Assembly: GCF_900091525.1 (NCBI RefSeq) | Contig: NZ_FMCU01000016.1 | Location: forward strand, 106,508-170,507 | Source: Micromonospora matsumotoense | Lineage (GTDB): Bacteria; Actinomycetota; Actinomycetes; Mycobacteriales; Micromonosporaceae | Direction of reading: 5' to 3' | DNA length: 64,000 bases | In this document: in pieces, positions 58,064 to 64,000 of the stretch | Layout of the letters: each line of letters opens with the position of its first letter | Numbering within the stretch: the first letter of the stretch is position 1 | Translations under genes and position numbers: made by a program | Notes under the pieces: generated by a model | Told to the model about the DNA's origin: nothing | Seen by the model: only the letters and a program-made list of their open reading frames with translations | Databases searched by the model: none

Positions 58064-58290
58064 GCGCAGCTCCGGGTCCGGCCGTGCCGCCCTCGGGCGG
58101 GCCGGCGACGGCAGCACGCGGATCCTCCGCGTCGGGGGCGGCGGTTCGCCGCCGCCCCCCGGCGCGGGCCGACGAGCGCGTGCGCCGGCCGGCCGGCGGA
58201 CGACCCGGCATCGGCGGTACGCGCAGGATGCGCCGCGGTCACCGCCCGGCACGGGTGGGGACGACCTCGGGCGGGGGAGCGCGGCGATGA
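58060..58290 (+). pseudogene. Short Arg/Pro/Gly-rich ORF with overlaps at both ends; possible gutted operon gene
   Basis: This is a 76-codon frame whose ATG overlaps the BY-kinase stop (ATGA) and whose TGA overlaps the glycosyltransferase ATG (ATGA). The product (MSAAPGPAVPPSGGPATAAR at the start, many Arg at the end) has no fold or motif. In comparable loci a polymerase or O-antigen ligase with a low-complexity N-terminus could sit here (inference). Both overlaps being kept around a meaningless core suggests an internal deletion, but a small real gene cannot be excluded. Confidence 0.4.
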
Positions 58291-59498
58291 AGGTCGGGAT
58301 CCTGTCGTACCACTTCCCGCCGGAACCGGCGTTCATCCCCGGCAGCCTCGCCGAGGAGTTGGCCCGGCGCGGACACGAGGTGCGGGTGCTGACCGGCTTT
58401 CCGGACTATCCCGGTGGCCAGGTCTATCCGGGTTGGCGGCAGCGTTGGCGGCACCTGACCCACAGCGAGCGGTTGACGGTGCGCCGGGTGCCCCGCTATG
58501 CCGGCGGGGACGCCTCGCCCGCCGCCCGGATGGCCGGCTATCTCTCCTTCGCCGGCAGTGCCGCGCTGGCGGGCCGGCGCTACCTGGCCGACGTCGACGT
58601 GCTGTACGTCTTCCAGTTCCCCGCGACCACCTTCGCCGCCGCCGGGTTGCTGCGGCTGCTCGGCCGGGTGCCCACCGTCCTGCACGTGCAGGATCTCTGG
58701 ACCGGGGAGGTCGCCCCGGGGGAGGCCGCGCAGGACCGGCCCGGCCGGATCGCCAGCACCATGCGACGGGTGCTGCGCGAGGCCGACGCGGTGGCGGTGA
58801 CCGCCCCGTCCATGCGGGACCTGGTGGTCGCCGAGGGGGTGGCCGAGGCGCGGGTGCGCACGGTGCTCAACTGGACCGACGAGCGGATCTTCCAACCGGT
58901 GCGCCCCGGGCGGGACGCCTGGGCGCTGGTGCGCCGGGACGCCCGCTGCGTGGTGATGCACGCCGGCACGATCGGCGTACGCCAGGGCCTGGAGACCGCG
59001 GTACGGGCGGCGGCGGCGCTCGACGACCGGATGGATCTGGTGCTGGTCGGCTCCGGGGCGCAGGAACGGCGGGTCCGGGGGCTCGCCACCGAGTTGGGTG
59101 CCGACAACGTCCGCTTCCTCGCGCGGCGGTCCCCGCTGGACATGCCCGAGCTGTACGCCGCCGCCGACTACCAGCTGGTGACCCTGCGCGACCTTCCCGA
59201 GCTGCACGGGACGGTGCCGAGCAAGGTGCAGTCCGCGCTGGCCTGCGCCGCCCCGATGGTGGCCTCCGCCGGTGGTGACACCGCGGCCCTGGTGGAGCGG
59301 GCCCGGGCCGGGCTGTCCTGCCCGCCCGAGGACTGGGCCGCGCTGGCCGACCGGTTCTGGCTGGCCACCACGATCCCGCCGCCGGCACGGGTCGAGATGG
59401 GTCGGCGGGGGCGGGAGACGTACCTGCGGGAGATGTCGTTGCGGGCCGGGGTGGACCGGATCGAGGCGCTGCTGGGGGAGATCGCGGCCGGCCACTGA
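58287..59498 (+). CDS. WbuB-type family 4 glycosyltransferase
   Basis: This 403-residue GT-B enzyme has an N-terminal acceptor domain (ILSYHFPPEPAFIPGSLAEELARRGHEVRVLTGFP) and a C-terminal nucleotide-sugar domain (VVMHAGTIGVRQGLETAVRAA, LVGSGAQERRVRGLA, ELYAAADYQLVTLRD, and the E-like GTVPSKVQSALACAAPMVAS). Such enzymes transfer aminosugars or fucose-type residues onto lipid-linked glycans. It starts at ATG 58287 after GGGGGAG. Confidence 0.92.
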   Translation: MKVGILSYHFPPEPAFIPGSLAEELARRGHEVRVLTGFPDYPGGQVYPGWRQRWRHLTHSERLTVRRVPRYAGGDASPAARMAGYLSFAGSAALAGRRYLADVDVLYVFQFPATTFAAAGLLRLLGRVPTVLHVQDLWTGEVAPGEAAQDRPGRIASTMRRVLREADAVAVTAPSMRDLVVAEGVAEARVRTVLNWTDERIFQPVRPGRDAWALVRRDARCVVMHAGTIGVRQGLETAVRAAAALDDRMDLVLVGSGAQERRVRGLATELGADNVRFLARRSPLDMPELYAAADYQLVTLRDLPELHGTVPSKVQSALACAAPMVASAGGDTAALVERARAGLSCPPEDWAALADRFWLATTIPPPARVEMGRRGRETYLREMSLRAGVDRIEALLGEIAAGH

Positions 59499-59615
59499 CG
59501 AGCGGATGCCCCGGGCGTTGACCCCTTAAAGGCCCGTAATGACCTCAGAGTGCTGTCAATCATGCTAGAAAACTCACTAATGGTCATATCGCCCGAGGCG
59601 AGAGCGGAGTACGGC

Positions 59616-61400
59616 GTGGGGGAGAGCGGCGGGTCGCGCAGCGGCCGACGAAGACTGCGGAGGCGGACCCGGCGGCGAATCCGGCGGGCCCTGTTGATCG
59701 GGTTGGTCGTCGGGTCGGTGCTGTTCGGCGCGGCCGGCTGGGTGGGGTTCCGCGGCTGGCAGGCGCGTGCCCACCTGGTCAACGCGGCCGGGCTCGCCCG
59801 GGAGCTGAGCACCCAGGTGCTGGGCGGTGACCTCGACCGTGCCCAGCGCACGCTGGCGGCGTTGCAGGAGCAGGCCGGCGCGGCCAGGACCGCCACCGGC
59901 GATCCCGGCTGGGGGCTCGCCCGGCACGTCCCGTACGCCGGCGACGACGTGGCGGCCGTCCGCACCATCGCGGTGGCCATCGACGACCTGGCCCGGCAGG
60001 CGTTCCCGGCGTTGCTGCGCACCGACCTGACCACGCTGGTGCCGACCGAGGGGCGGCTGGACCTGGCCCGGCTGCGGGCCGCCTCGGCGGACCTGACCGC
60101 GGCGGACGCCGCCGTCCGCAGGTCCCGGGCCGGTCTCGATGCGGTGCCCGCCGAGGACCTGGTCAGCCAGCTCGGCACGGCGTTGGCGCAGTTGCGTACG
60201 GAGATCGACCGACTGGCCGGGCTGACCGGGGCGGCCGACCGGGGCGCCCGGGTGCTGCCCGCCCTGCTCGGGGCGGACGGGCCGCGCAGTTACCTGCTGC
60301 TGTCGCAGAACCTCGCCGAACTGCGCGCCACCGGTGGCATGTTCGGCGCGTACGCGGTGATCCACGCCGACGACGGGCGGATCCGGATGCGCGAGCAGGG
60401 GACCAGCGCCCAGCTCGGTCGCTTCACCCCGGCGCTGCGGGTCGACGACGAGGTACGCCGGATCTACACCGACCTGCCGGGCATCTATCCGGCCGACGTC
60501 AACCTCACGCCGCACTTCCCGACCGCGGCGAAGCTCTACCGGGAGATGTACCGACGGCACAGCGGCGTGACCGTCGACGGGGTCCTGACGGTCGACCCGG
60601 TGATGCTGTCCTACCTGCTCCAGGCCACCGGGCCGGTGTCGGTGCCGGGCGACGCCACCCTGGTCAGCAGCCAGGTGGTGCGCACCCTGCTCAGCGACGC
60701 CTACCAGGGGCGGGACGACAACGGGCAGGACGCCTTCTTCGCCGCGTCCGCGTCCGCCGTCTTCGACGCCTTCCTCACGAAGAAGGTCAACCCAAGAGTG
60801 CTTTTGTCGGCTTTAGACCGCTCCATCACGGAAAGGCGGATACTGTTCTGGAGTGCCCGATCCACGGAACAGCGGACGTTCGCCGACACCCGGCTCGCCG
60901 GTGCGCTCCCTGAACAGGAGTCCGCACCGACCGTCGGGGTCTTCCTCAACGACGGCAGCGGCGCCAAGCTCGGCTACTACCTGCGGCCGGCGGCGACCCT
61001 CACCGTCGGCGACTGCGCCGACGAGGGGCGGCGGCAGCTCCGGCTGCGGTTCACCCTGCACTCCTCGGCCCCCGACTCGGGTCTCACCAAGTCGGTGCTC
61101 GGCCTCGGCAAGGCCGGCGACCCGTACACCGCCCGGACCCTGATCTCCATCTACAGCCCGGCCGGCGGGACGGTGCTCGGCGCCCGTCTGGACGGCAAAC
61201 CGACCCCGCTGGGCAGCGGGATCGAGCGTCGTCGGCAGGTCGTCATCGCCACCGTCGACGTCGCCCCGGGGGCCACCCGAACCCTCGACGTGGACCTGCT
61301 GACCGGCAGGAACACCACCGGCATCCCCGAAATCTGGCACACACCGACCGCCACCCCATGGACCACCCAAGTAGTTCCCGCACCTAGCTGCAAACAGTAG
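59616..61400 (+). CDS. DUF4012 domain envelope protein
   Basis: This 594-residue protein has a short Arg-rich cytoplasmic N-terminus (RRRLRRRTRRRIRR), one membrane span (ALLIGLVVGSVLFGAAGWVGF) and a large outer part with the DUF4012 core (RSYLLLSQNLAELRATGGMFGAYAVI, VDGVLTVDPVMLSYLLQATGPV, LLSALDRSITERRILFWS). DUF4012 proteins usually sit in polysaccharide or cell-wall polymer loci; the biochemical role is unknown. GTG 59616 has GGAG upstream; ATG codons further upstream at 59550-59580 are alternatives. Confidence 0.85.
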   Translation: MGESGGSRSGRRRLRRRTRRRIRRALLIGLVVGSVLFGAAGWVGFRGWQARAHLVNAAGLARELSTQVLGGDLDRAQRTLAALQEQAGAARTATGDPGWGLARHVPYAGDDVAAVRTIAVAIDDLARQAFPALLRTDLTTLVPTEGRLDLARLRAASADLTAADAAVRRSRAGLDAVPAEDLVSQLGTALAQLRTEIDRLAGLTGAADRGARVLPALLGADGPRSYLLLSQNLAELRATGGMFGAYAVIHADDGRIRMREQGTSAQLGRFTPALRVDDEVRRIYTDLPGIYPADVNLTPHFPTAAKLYREMYRRHSGVTVDGVLTVDPVMLSYLLQATGPVSVPGDATLVSSQVVRTLLSDAYQGRDDNGQDAFFAASASAVFDAFLTKKVNPRVLLSALDRSITERRILFWSARSTEQRTFADTRLAGALPEQESAPTVGVFLNDGSGAKLGYYLRPAATLTVGDCADEGRRQLRLRFTLHSSAPDSGLTKSVLGLGKAGDPYTARTLISIYSPAGGTVLGARLDGKPTPLGSGIERRRQVVIATVDVAPGATRTLDVDLLTGRNTTGIPEIWHTPTATPWTTQVVPAPSCKQ

Positions 61401-61412
61401 GAGGAGACCATC

Positions 61413-62045
61413 ATGCGGCTATCCCGCATTCTCATGGCGCTGACGGTCGGTCTGGCCATCGTGGCCGTGCCGACCGCCGCGGGGGCTGCTCAGCCGCAGC
61501 CACCCGCCACCACCAGCACCCCGCAGCCGCCACCGGACTATCCGCCCGCCACGCCGTCGCTGACGGCCAACCCGACGACGATCACCATCGGCGAGACGGT
61601 GGTCCTCACCGGCACCGGCTTCGGACCGAACGAGATCGTCGACATCGACGTCACCGTGGCGCCCCTCGCCGCGGCCGTTCCGGGGCAGGCGCCGGCCCGG
61701 CGCAGCGACGGCACCACCGTCGCCATGGTGAAGGTCGACTATTCGCAGCCGCAGCCCGCGCCGCGGCACTTCACGGCGCAGACCGACGCGAACGGTAACT
61801 TCACCGTGAGCTACCGGCCGAGCGACATCGGGCGGATCACCTTCACCGCGACCGGGCGCACCTCGGGCCGTACGGCCAGCACGACGATCACCGTGCTGCC
61901 GAAGAGGAAGCCGCACCTGCCGGTGACCGGTGACAACCTGGGCACGCCGCTGAAGGTTGGCGGCGTGCTGGTCGGCGTCGGTGTGGTGCTGATGCTCACC
62001 GCCTTCGGCTGGCGTCGTCGCCAGCGGTTCGGCATGACCCGCTGA
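61413..62045 (+). CDS. LPXTG-type sortase-anchored surface protein
   Basis: This 210-residue protein has a signal peptide (LSRILMALTVGLAIVAVPTAAGAA), a Pro/Thr-rich stretch, and one Ig/IPT-like beta domain (LTANPTTITIGETVVLTGTGF to ASTTITVL). It ends in a sorting signal: LPVTG, then a hydrophobic span (VGGVLVGVGVVLMLTAFGW) and RRRQR. A class-E or similar sortase would anchor it to peptidoglycan; none is in the window. It lies 12 bp after the DUF4012 gene with AGGAGG, so it is cotranscribed. Confidence 0.9.
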   Translation: MRLSRILMALTVGLAIVAVPTAAGAAQPQPPATTSTPQPPPDYPPATPSLTANPTTITIGETVVLTGTGFGPNEIVDIDVTVAPLAAAVPGQAPARRSDGTTVAMVKVDYSQPQPAPRHFTAQTDANGNFTVSYRPSDIGRITFTATGRTSGRTASTTITVLPKRKPHLPVTGDNLGTPLKVGGVLVGVGVVLMLTAFGWRRRQRFGMTR

Positions 62046-62067
62046 CCCGGATCACACCGGTACGCAC

Positions 62068-62102
62068 AGGTGCCCGTCGGACCATCGGTCCGGCGGGCAC
62101 CT
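62068..62102 (+). terminator. Terminator after the LPXTG gene
   Basis: A 16 bp stem with one mismatched or wobble pair (AGGTGCCCGTCGGACC) and a 3 nt loop, 22 bp after the stop. Confidence 0.7.
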
Positions 62103-62103
62103 G

Positions 62104-62543
62104 CCGTCGGTGCGCGTTGCGGTCCAACGCGCTCACCGCCATCCCGCCGGCATCGGCCGCCTTGCCCGGCGCGAACTTCACCCCACCCCACCCCACCCCA
62201 CCCCACCCCACCCCGGCCCGGCCCGGCCCGGCCCGGCCGAGGACGTGTACCGCCTCCGGGGTGGTCGGCATGTTCGCCCCCTCGACCACCGCGACACCGC
62301 CGCCGGCGACCCGGCGCCGCGGCCTCCACGCCGCCGATCTCGTTCTGCGTCGCGCACGGCAGGGCCAGGTCGCAGGGCACCTCCCGGTACGACAGGCCCT
62401 TGCCGGTCAGCACGCCCGACTCGTACCGGTTGGTGATTCGTTTGTACTGGCCGAACAGGTAGCCGATCTCCCGGCCGCCGACGCCGACGTCCCGGCCGGG
62501 ACGTCGGTCGGGTGAACACCGACTCGACGGCCTCCGCCATGGG
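62104..62543 (-). pseudogene. gdhA: Decayed NADP-specific glutamate dehydrogenase
   Basis: Three pieces of GdhA occur in order but in different frames: MAEAVESVFTRPTS (near 62540-62495), DVGVGGREIGYLFGQYKRIT through ESGVLTGKGLSY then CDLALPCATQNEI (near 62500-62330), and VEGANMPTTPEAVHVL ... VKFAPGKAADAGGMAVSALD (near 62286-62115). About the first 150 residues, most of the nucleotide-binding domain (about 100-150 residues) and the C-terminus are absent. Pentanucleotide repeats interrupt the last piece. This is an unambiguous non-functional remnant. Confidence 0.85.
62178..62238. repeat. Pentanucleotide microsatellites (ACCCC)n then (GGCCC)n
   Basis: About seven units of ACCCC (62180-62214) are followed at once by about five units of GGCCC/GGCCG. 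The minus strand reads GGGGT repeats, able in principle to form a G-quadruplex. They lie between TPEAVHVL and VKFAPGKA of the gdhA remnant, where an intact gene has only a few codons. Confidence 0.9.
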
Positions 62544-62654
62544 CGGTCACGTGCCTTCCGGTCCCGGTGCGGCCTCGTCGCCACACCGTCGTCGGTGTGC
62601 GCCACCGACCGCCCCCGGATACGGATCGTCACCCCCGTCCGGTTCACTGGAGGG

Positions 62655-62966
62655 GTGGACGAGTTGATCTGGAACGCCGCCCGGTCCGCCCGCGCCTGGC
62701 TGGACGCCGCCAACGGCACCGACCAGACCGAGCTGACCTGCCGAATCCTCAAACTCACCGAGGAGGCCGGCGAGGCGGCCGGGGCGTGGATCGGTGTGCT
62801 CGGCCAGAACCCCCGCAAGGGCGTGACGCACAGTCACGAAGAGGTGGCCGCCGAGCTGGCCGACGTGGTGTTCACCGCGCTGGTCGCCATCGAGAGTCTG
62901 GGTCTGGACGCCCGCTCGGTGGTGACCGCGTGCGCGGCGAAGGTCGAGTCCCGGATCGCCCAGTGA
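62655..62966 (+). CDS. MazG-like nucleotide pyrophosphohydrolase
   Basis: This 103-residue all-alpha NTP pyrophosphatase fold protein has the metal motifs EEAGE (in ILKLTEEAGEAAGAWIG) and ELADV (in VAAELADVVFTALVAIE), the E-x2-E and E-x2-D pattern of MazG and dUTPase-like enzymes. It probably hydrolyses an abnormal or excess nucleotide. It starts at GTG 62655; the G-rich stretch directly before it is too close to be a normal ribosome binding site, so the mRNA may be leaderless. Confidence 0.85.
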   Translation: MDELIWNAARSARAWLDAANGTDQTELTCRILKLTEEAGEAAGAWIGVLGQNPRKGVTHSHEEVAAELADVVFTALVAIESLGLDARSVVTACAAKVESRIAQ

Positions 62967-63071
62967 CGCCTTCGGCACCCGATGGGCGGTTCGGTGTCGT
63001 GGGGTGCGCGTCGATTGTCCGGCGTCGTCCGGTCCGCCCCCGGTCGCCGTGACCGGCGGCACCCCCGGGCC

Positions 63072-63102
63072 GGAATCCGGGCCGGCCCGGAGGCGTTACA
63101 CC
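63072..63102 (+). promoter_or_regulatory. ECF-type promoter-like unit 1
   Basis: GGAAT, then 17 nt, then CGTTACACC. The GGAAT-N18-GTT layout is that of SigR/SigH-type promoters. It is the first of three identically spaced units in 63072-63306. Confidence 0.5.
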
Positions 63103-63188
63103 CTGCGTACGACCGCAGCAGCGTACCGACCGGCCACCCGGTCCGCCGCGCTCGCCTCCGCCCCCGGCATTGTGTCTTCGCCACCGGC

Positions 63189-63219
63189 GGAATGATGGTG
63201 GGCCGAAGGTCGTTACACC
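63189..63219 (+). promoter_or_regulatory. ECF-type promoter-like unit 2
   Basis: GGAAT-N17-CGTTACACC again, 117 bp after unit 1, with the additional shared base run GGTCGTTACACCT that unit 3 also has. Confidence 0.5.
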
Positions 63220-63275
63220 TGGTCCGGTGCCGCGAGCCCTCCGGCCGCGCCCCGGGATACGGTCCGCACCTCCGT

Positions 63276-63306
63276 GGAATGGCCCCGGGACGCCGGTCGT
63301 TACACC
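63276..63306 (+). promoter_or_regulatory. ECF-type promoter-like unit 3
   Basis: GGAAT-N17-CGTTACACC, 87 bp after unit 2 and 220 bp before the hydrolase start. The gene-free stretch 62967-63525 holds these three units and the leader below; I see no coding sequence in it. Confidence 0.5.
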
Positions 63307-63329
63307 TGACCCCGGCCCGAGCGGCCCCC

Positions 63330-63520
63330 CGGCCTGCGGCAACCTCGCCCAACGCGGCCCCGCGACAGTGGCAGGACCGGCCAACATCGCCGGAGAACAC
63401 CCGATCTCTTTCCCCGTATTGAGCGCCCCGACGTGGTGCCCACGCCCTCCGAGCCTGTCCCCCCGACAGGCACCCCGACCCCCCGGTCGGGACAAGGGCG
63501 TCAACCCCCCGAAGGAGCCA
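63330..63520 (+). promoter_or_regulatory. Structured 5' leader, possible c-di-AMP (ydaO-yuaA) riboswitch
   Basis: The leader before the hydrolase-like gene carries GCAGGACCGG, GCCGGAGAACACC and a 3' part GGGCGTCAACCCC, arranged loosely like the c-di-AMP riboswitch, which often precedes wall hydrolase genes in actinobacteria. A hairpin CCTGTC-N4-GACAGG lies within. The match is by eye and partial; it may be another structured leader. Confidence 0.3.
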
Positions 63521-63525
63521 CCCCC

Positions 63526-64000
63526 ATGAACACCACCATCCTGCGTAAGACCGCTCTCGGCATCGCCGGCCTCGCCTTCACCGGCGGCATCCTCGCCGGC
63601 CCCGCCACCCACGCCCACGCCACCACCGACACCCGCCCGGTCGCCGTGACCGTCCAGGCCGACAAGCCGGCGGTGGACAAGGGCAAGCTGATCCCGCACG
63701 GCGTGCAGGGCGACCAGTCCCGCATCGACCTGAACGACGAGCAGACCGGCAACGTCAAGGCGATCATCGTCGCGACCAAGAAGTCGGGCCTGGACGAGCG
63801 GGCCGCCGTGGTCTCCATCGCCACCGCGTTGCAGGAGTCGAAGCTGGAGAACCTCGGTCACCTGGGTGACCGTAACGACCACGACTCGCAGGGCCTGTTC
63901 CAGCAGCGCCCGTCGTCCGGTTGGGGCACCGTGGAGCAGATCACCGACCCCGAGTACGCCACGATGGCGTTCCTCAAGGGCCTCAAGCAGGTCGACGGCT
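63526..64000 (+). CDS. Secreted peptidoglycan-hydrolase-like protein, 3' end cut by window edge
   Basis: The visible 158 residues have a signal peptide (TALGIAGLAFTGGILAGPATHAHA) and a lysozyme/transglycosylase-like region: AIIVATKKSGLDERAAVVSIATALQESKLENLGHLGDRNDHDSQGLFQQRPSSGWGT. The catalytic Glu would be that of ALQESKLEN, followed by the family motif GLFQQRP. It is likely secreted and may remodel peptidoglycan. It starts at ATG 63526 after GAAGGAG. The reading frame runs off the window end. Confidence 0.85.
   Translation, partial: MNTTILRKTALGIAGLAFTGGILAGPATHAHATTDTRPVAVTVQADKPAVDKGKLIPHGVQGDQSRIDLNDEQTGNVKAIIVATKKSGLDERAAVVSIATALQESKLENLGHLGDRNDHDSQGLFQQRPSSGWGTVEQITDPEYATMAFLKGLKQVDG

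Noticed and set aside
1..64000. tRNA, rRNA, prophage, transposase or biosynthetic megasynthase genes
   Set aside because: I looked for cloverleaf ends with CCA-type acceptors, DDE/integrase motifs and PKS/NRPS motifs and saw none that I could support.

Overview
The window is about 73% GC chromosomal DNA from an actinomycete. GTG starts, ATGA and GTGA gene overlaps, an Lsr2 nucleoid protein, a complete ergothioneine locus, a bkd cluster and HspR/Crp-type operators all fit, and the protein style most resembles Micromonospora or a close relative (inferred from sequence character; no search was possible). I see no tRNA, rRNA, CRISPR array, prophage or insertion sequence.

Layout. 1-8.1 kb: truncated glyA behind a ZTP riboswitch, a metallophosphoesterase, a decayed SDR fragment, a hemerythrin, a histidine phosphatase/NnrD-like pair, a pair of intergenic repeats, a Sua5/YciO protein, a divergent GntR/Cys-rich small protein pair, and a stand-alone LigD-type polymerase domain. 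8.2-12.6 kb: bkdR and bkdABC for branched-chain 2-oxoacid oxidation. 12.7-23.2 kb: a beta-helix protein, an L,D-transpeptidase lipoprotein, STAS, FKBP, DoxX, CBS-BON, a metal-receptor-like protein, a DICT-degenerate GGDEF protein and a secreted Asn/Gly-rich protein. 23.4-29.5 kb: lsr2, lon behind a HAIR-like HspR site, DoxX, a DEAD-box helicase and a 2H phosphoesterase. 29.6-38.3 kb: a secreted GH9-CBM2 cellulase, a broken small secreted gene, an M15/DUF5715-like peptidase, an anion permease, an Ntn-hydrolase lipoprotein, and a divergent LVIVD/DUF305 pair with a near-perfect Crp palindrome between them. 38.3-43.1 kb: a NarL-type two-component system and a FtsX-like ABC permease preceded by what may be a gutted ATPase gene. 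43.3-48.0 kb: a nucleotide-sugar dehydrogenase with a hairpin over its ribosome binding site, a Ser/Thr kinase, and an ECF sigma factor with a likely anti-sigma partner. 48.2-52.5 kb: egtABCD. 52.6-54.5 kb: a manganese (yybP-ykoY) riboswitch, a GDT1-family exporter and small coupled genes. 54.5-62.0 kb: a surface polysaccharide locus (CapD-like dehydratase, BY-kinase, glycosyltransferase, DUF4012 protein, LPXTG surface protein). 62.1-64 kb: a decayed gdhA with pentanucleotide microsatellites, a MazG-like protein, three equally built ECF-type promoter sequences, a possible riboswitch leader and the start of a peptidoglycan-hydrolase-like protein.

Themes. Three leaders look like riboswitches (ZTP, Mn2+, perhaps c-di-AMP) and several operators are readable (HAIR, Crp, BkdR-like). 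The other theme is gene decay. The gdhA, SDR and small secreted genes are visibly broken. Two very short ORFs (40377-40649 and 58060-58290) keep the start/stop overlaps expected of full-length operon members but have no recognisable core. I do not see a clearly new multi-gene system. The best candidates for undescribed biology are the three promoter-like units at 63.07-63.31 kb, the paired palindromic repeats at 4.76-4.97 kb, the gutted coupled ORFs, and the hairpin over the dehydrogenase ribosome binding site.
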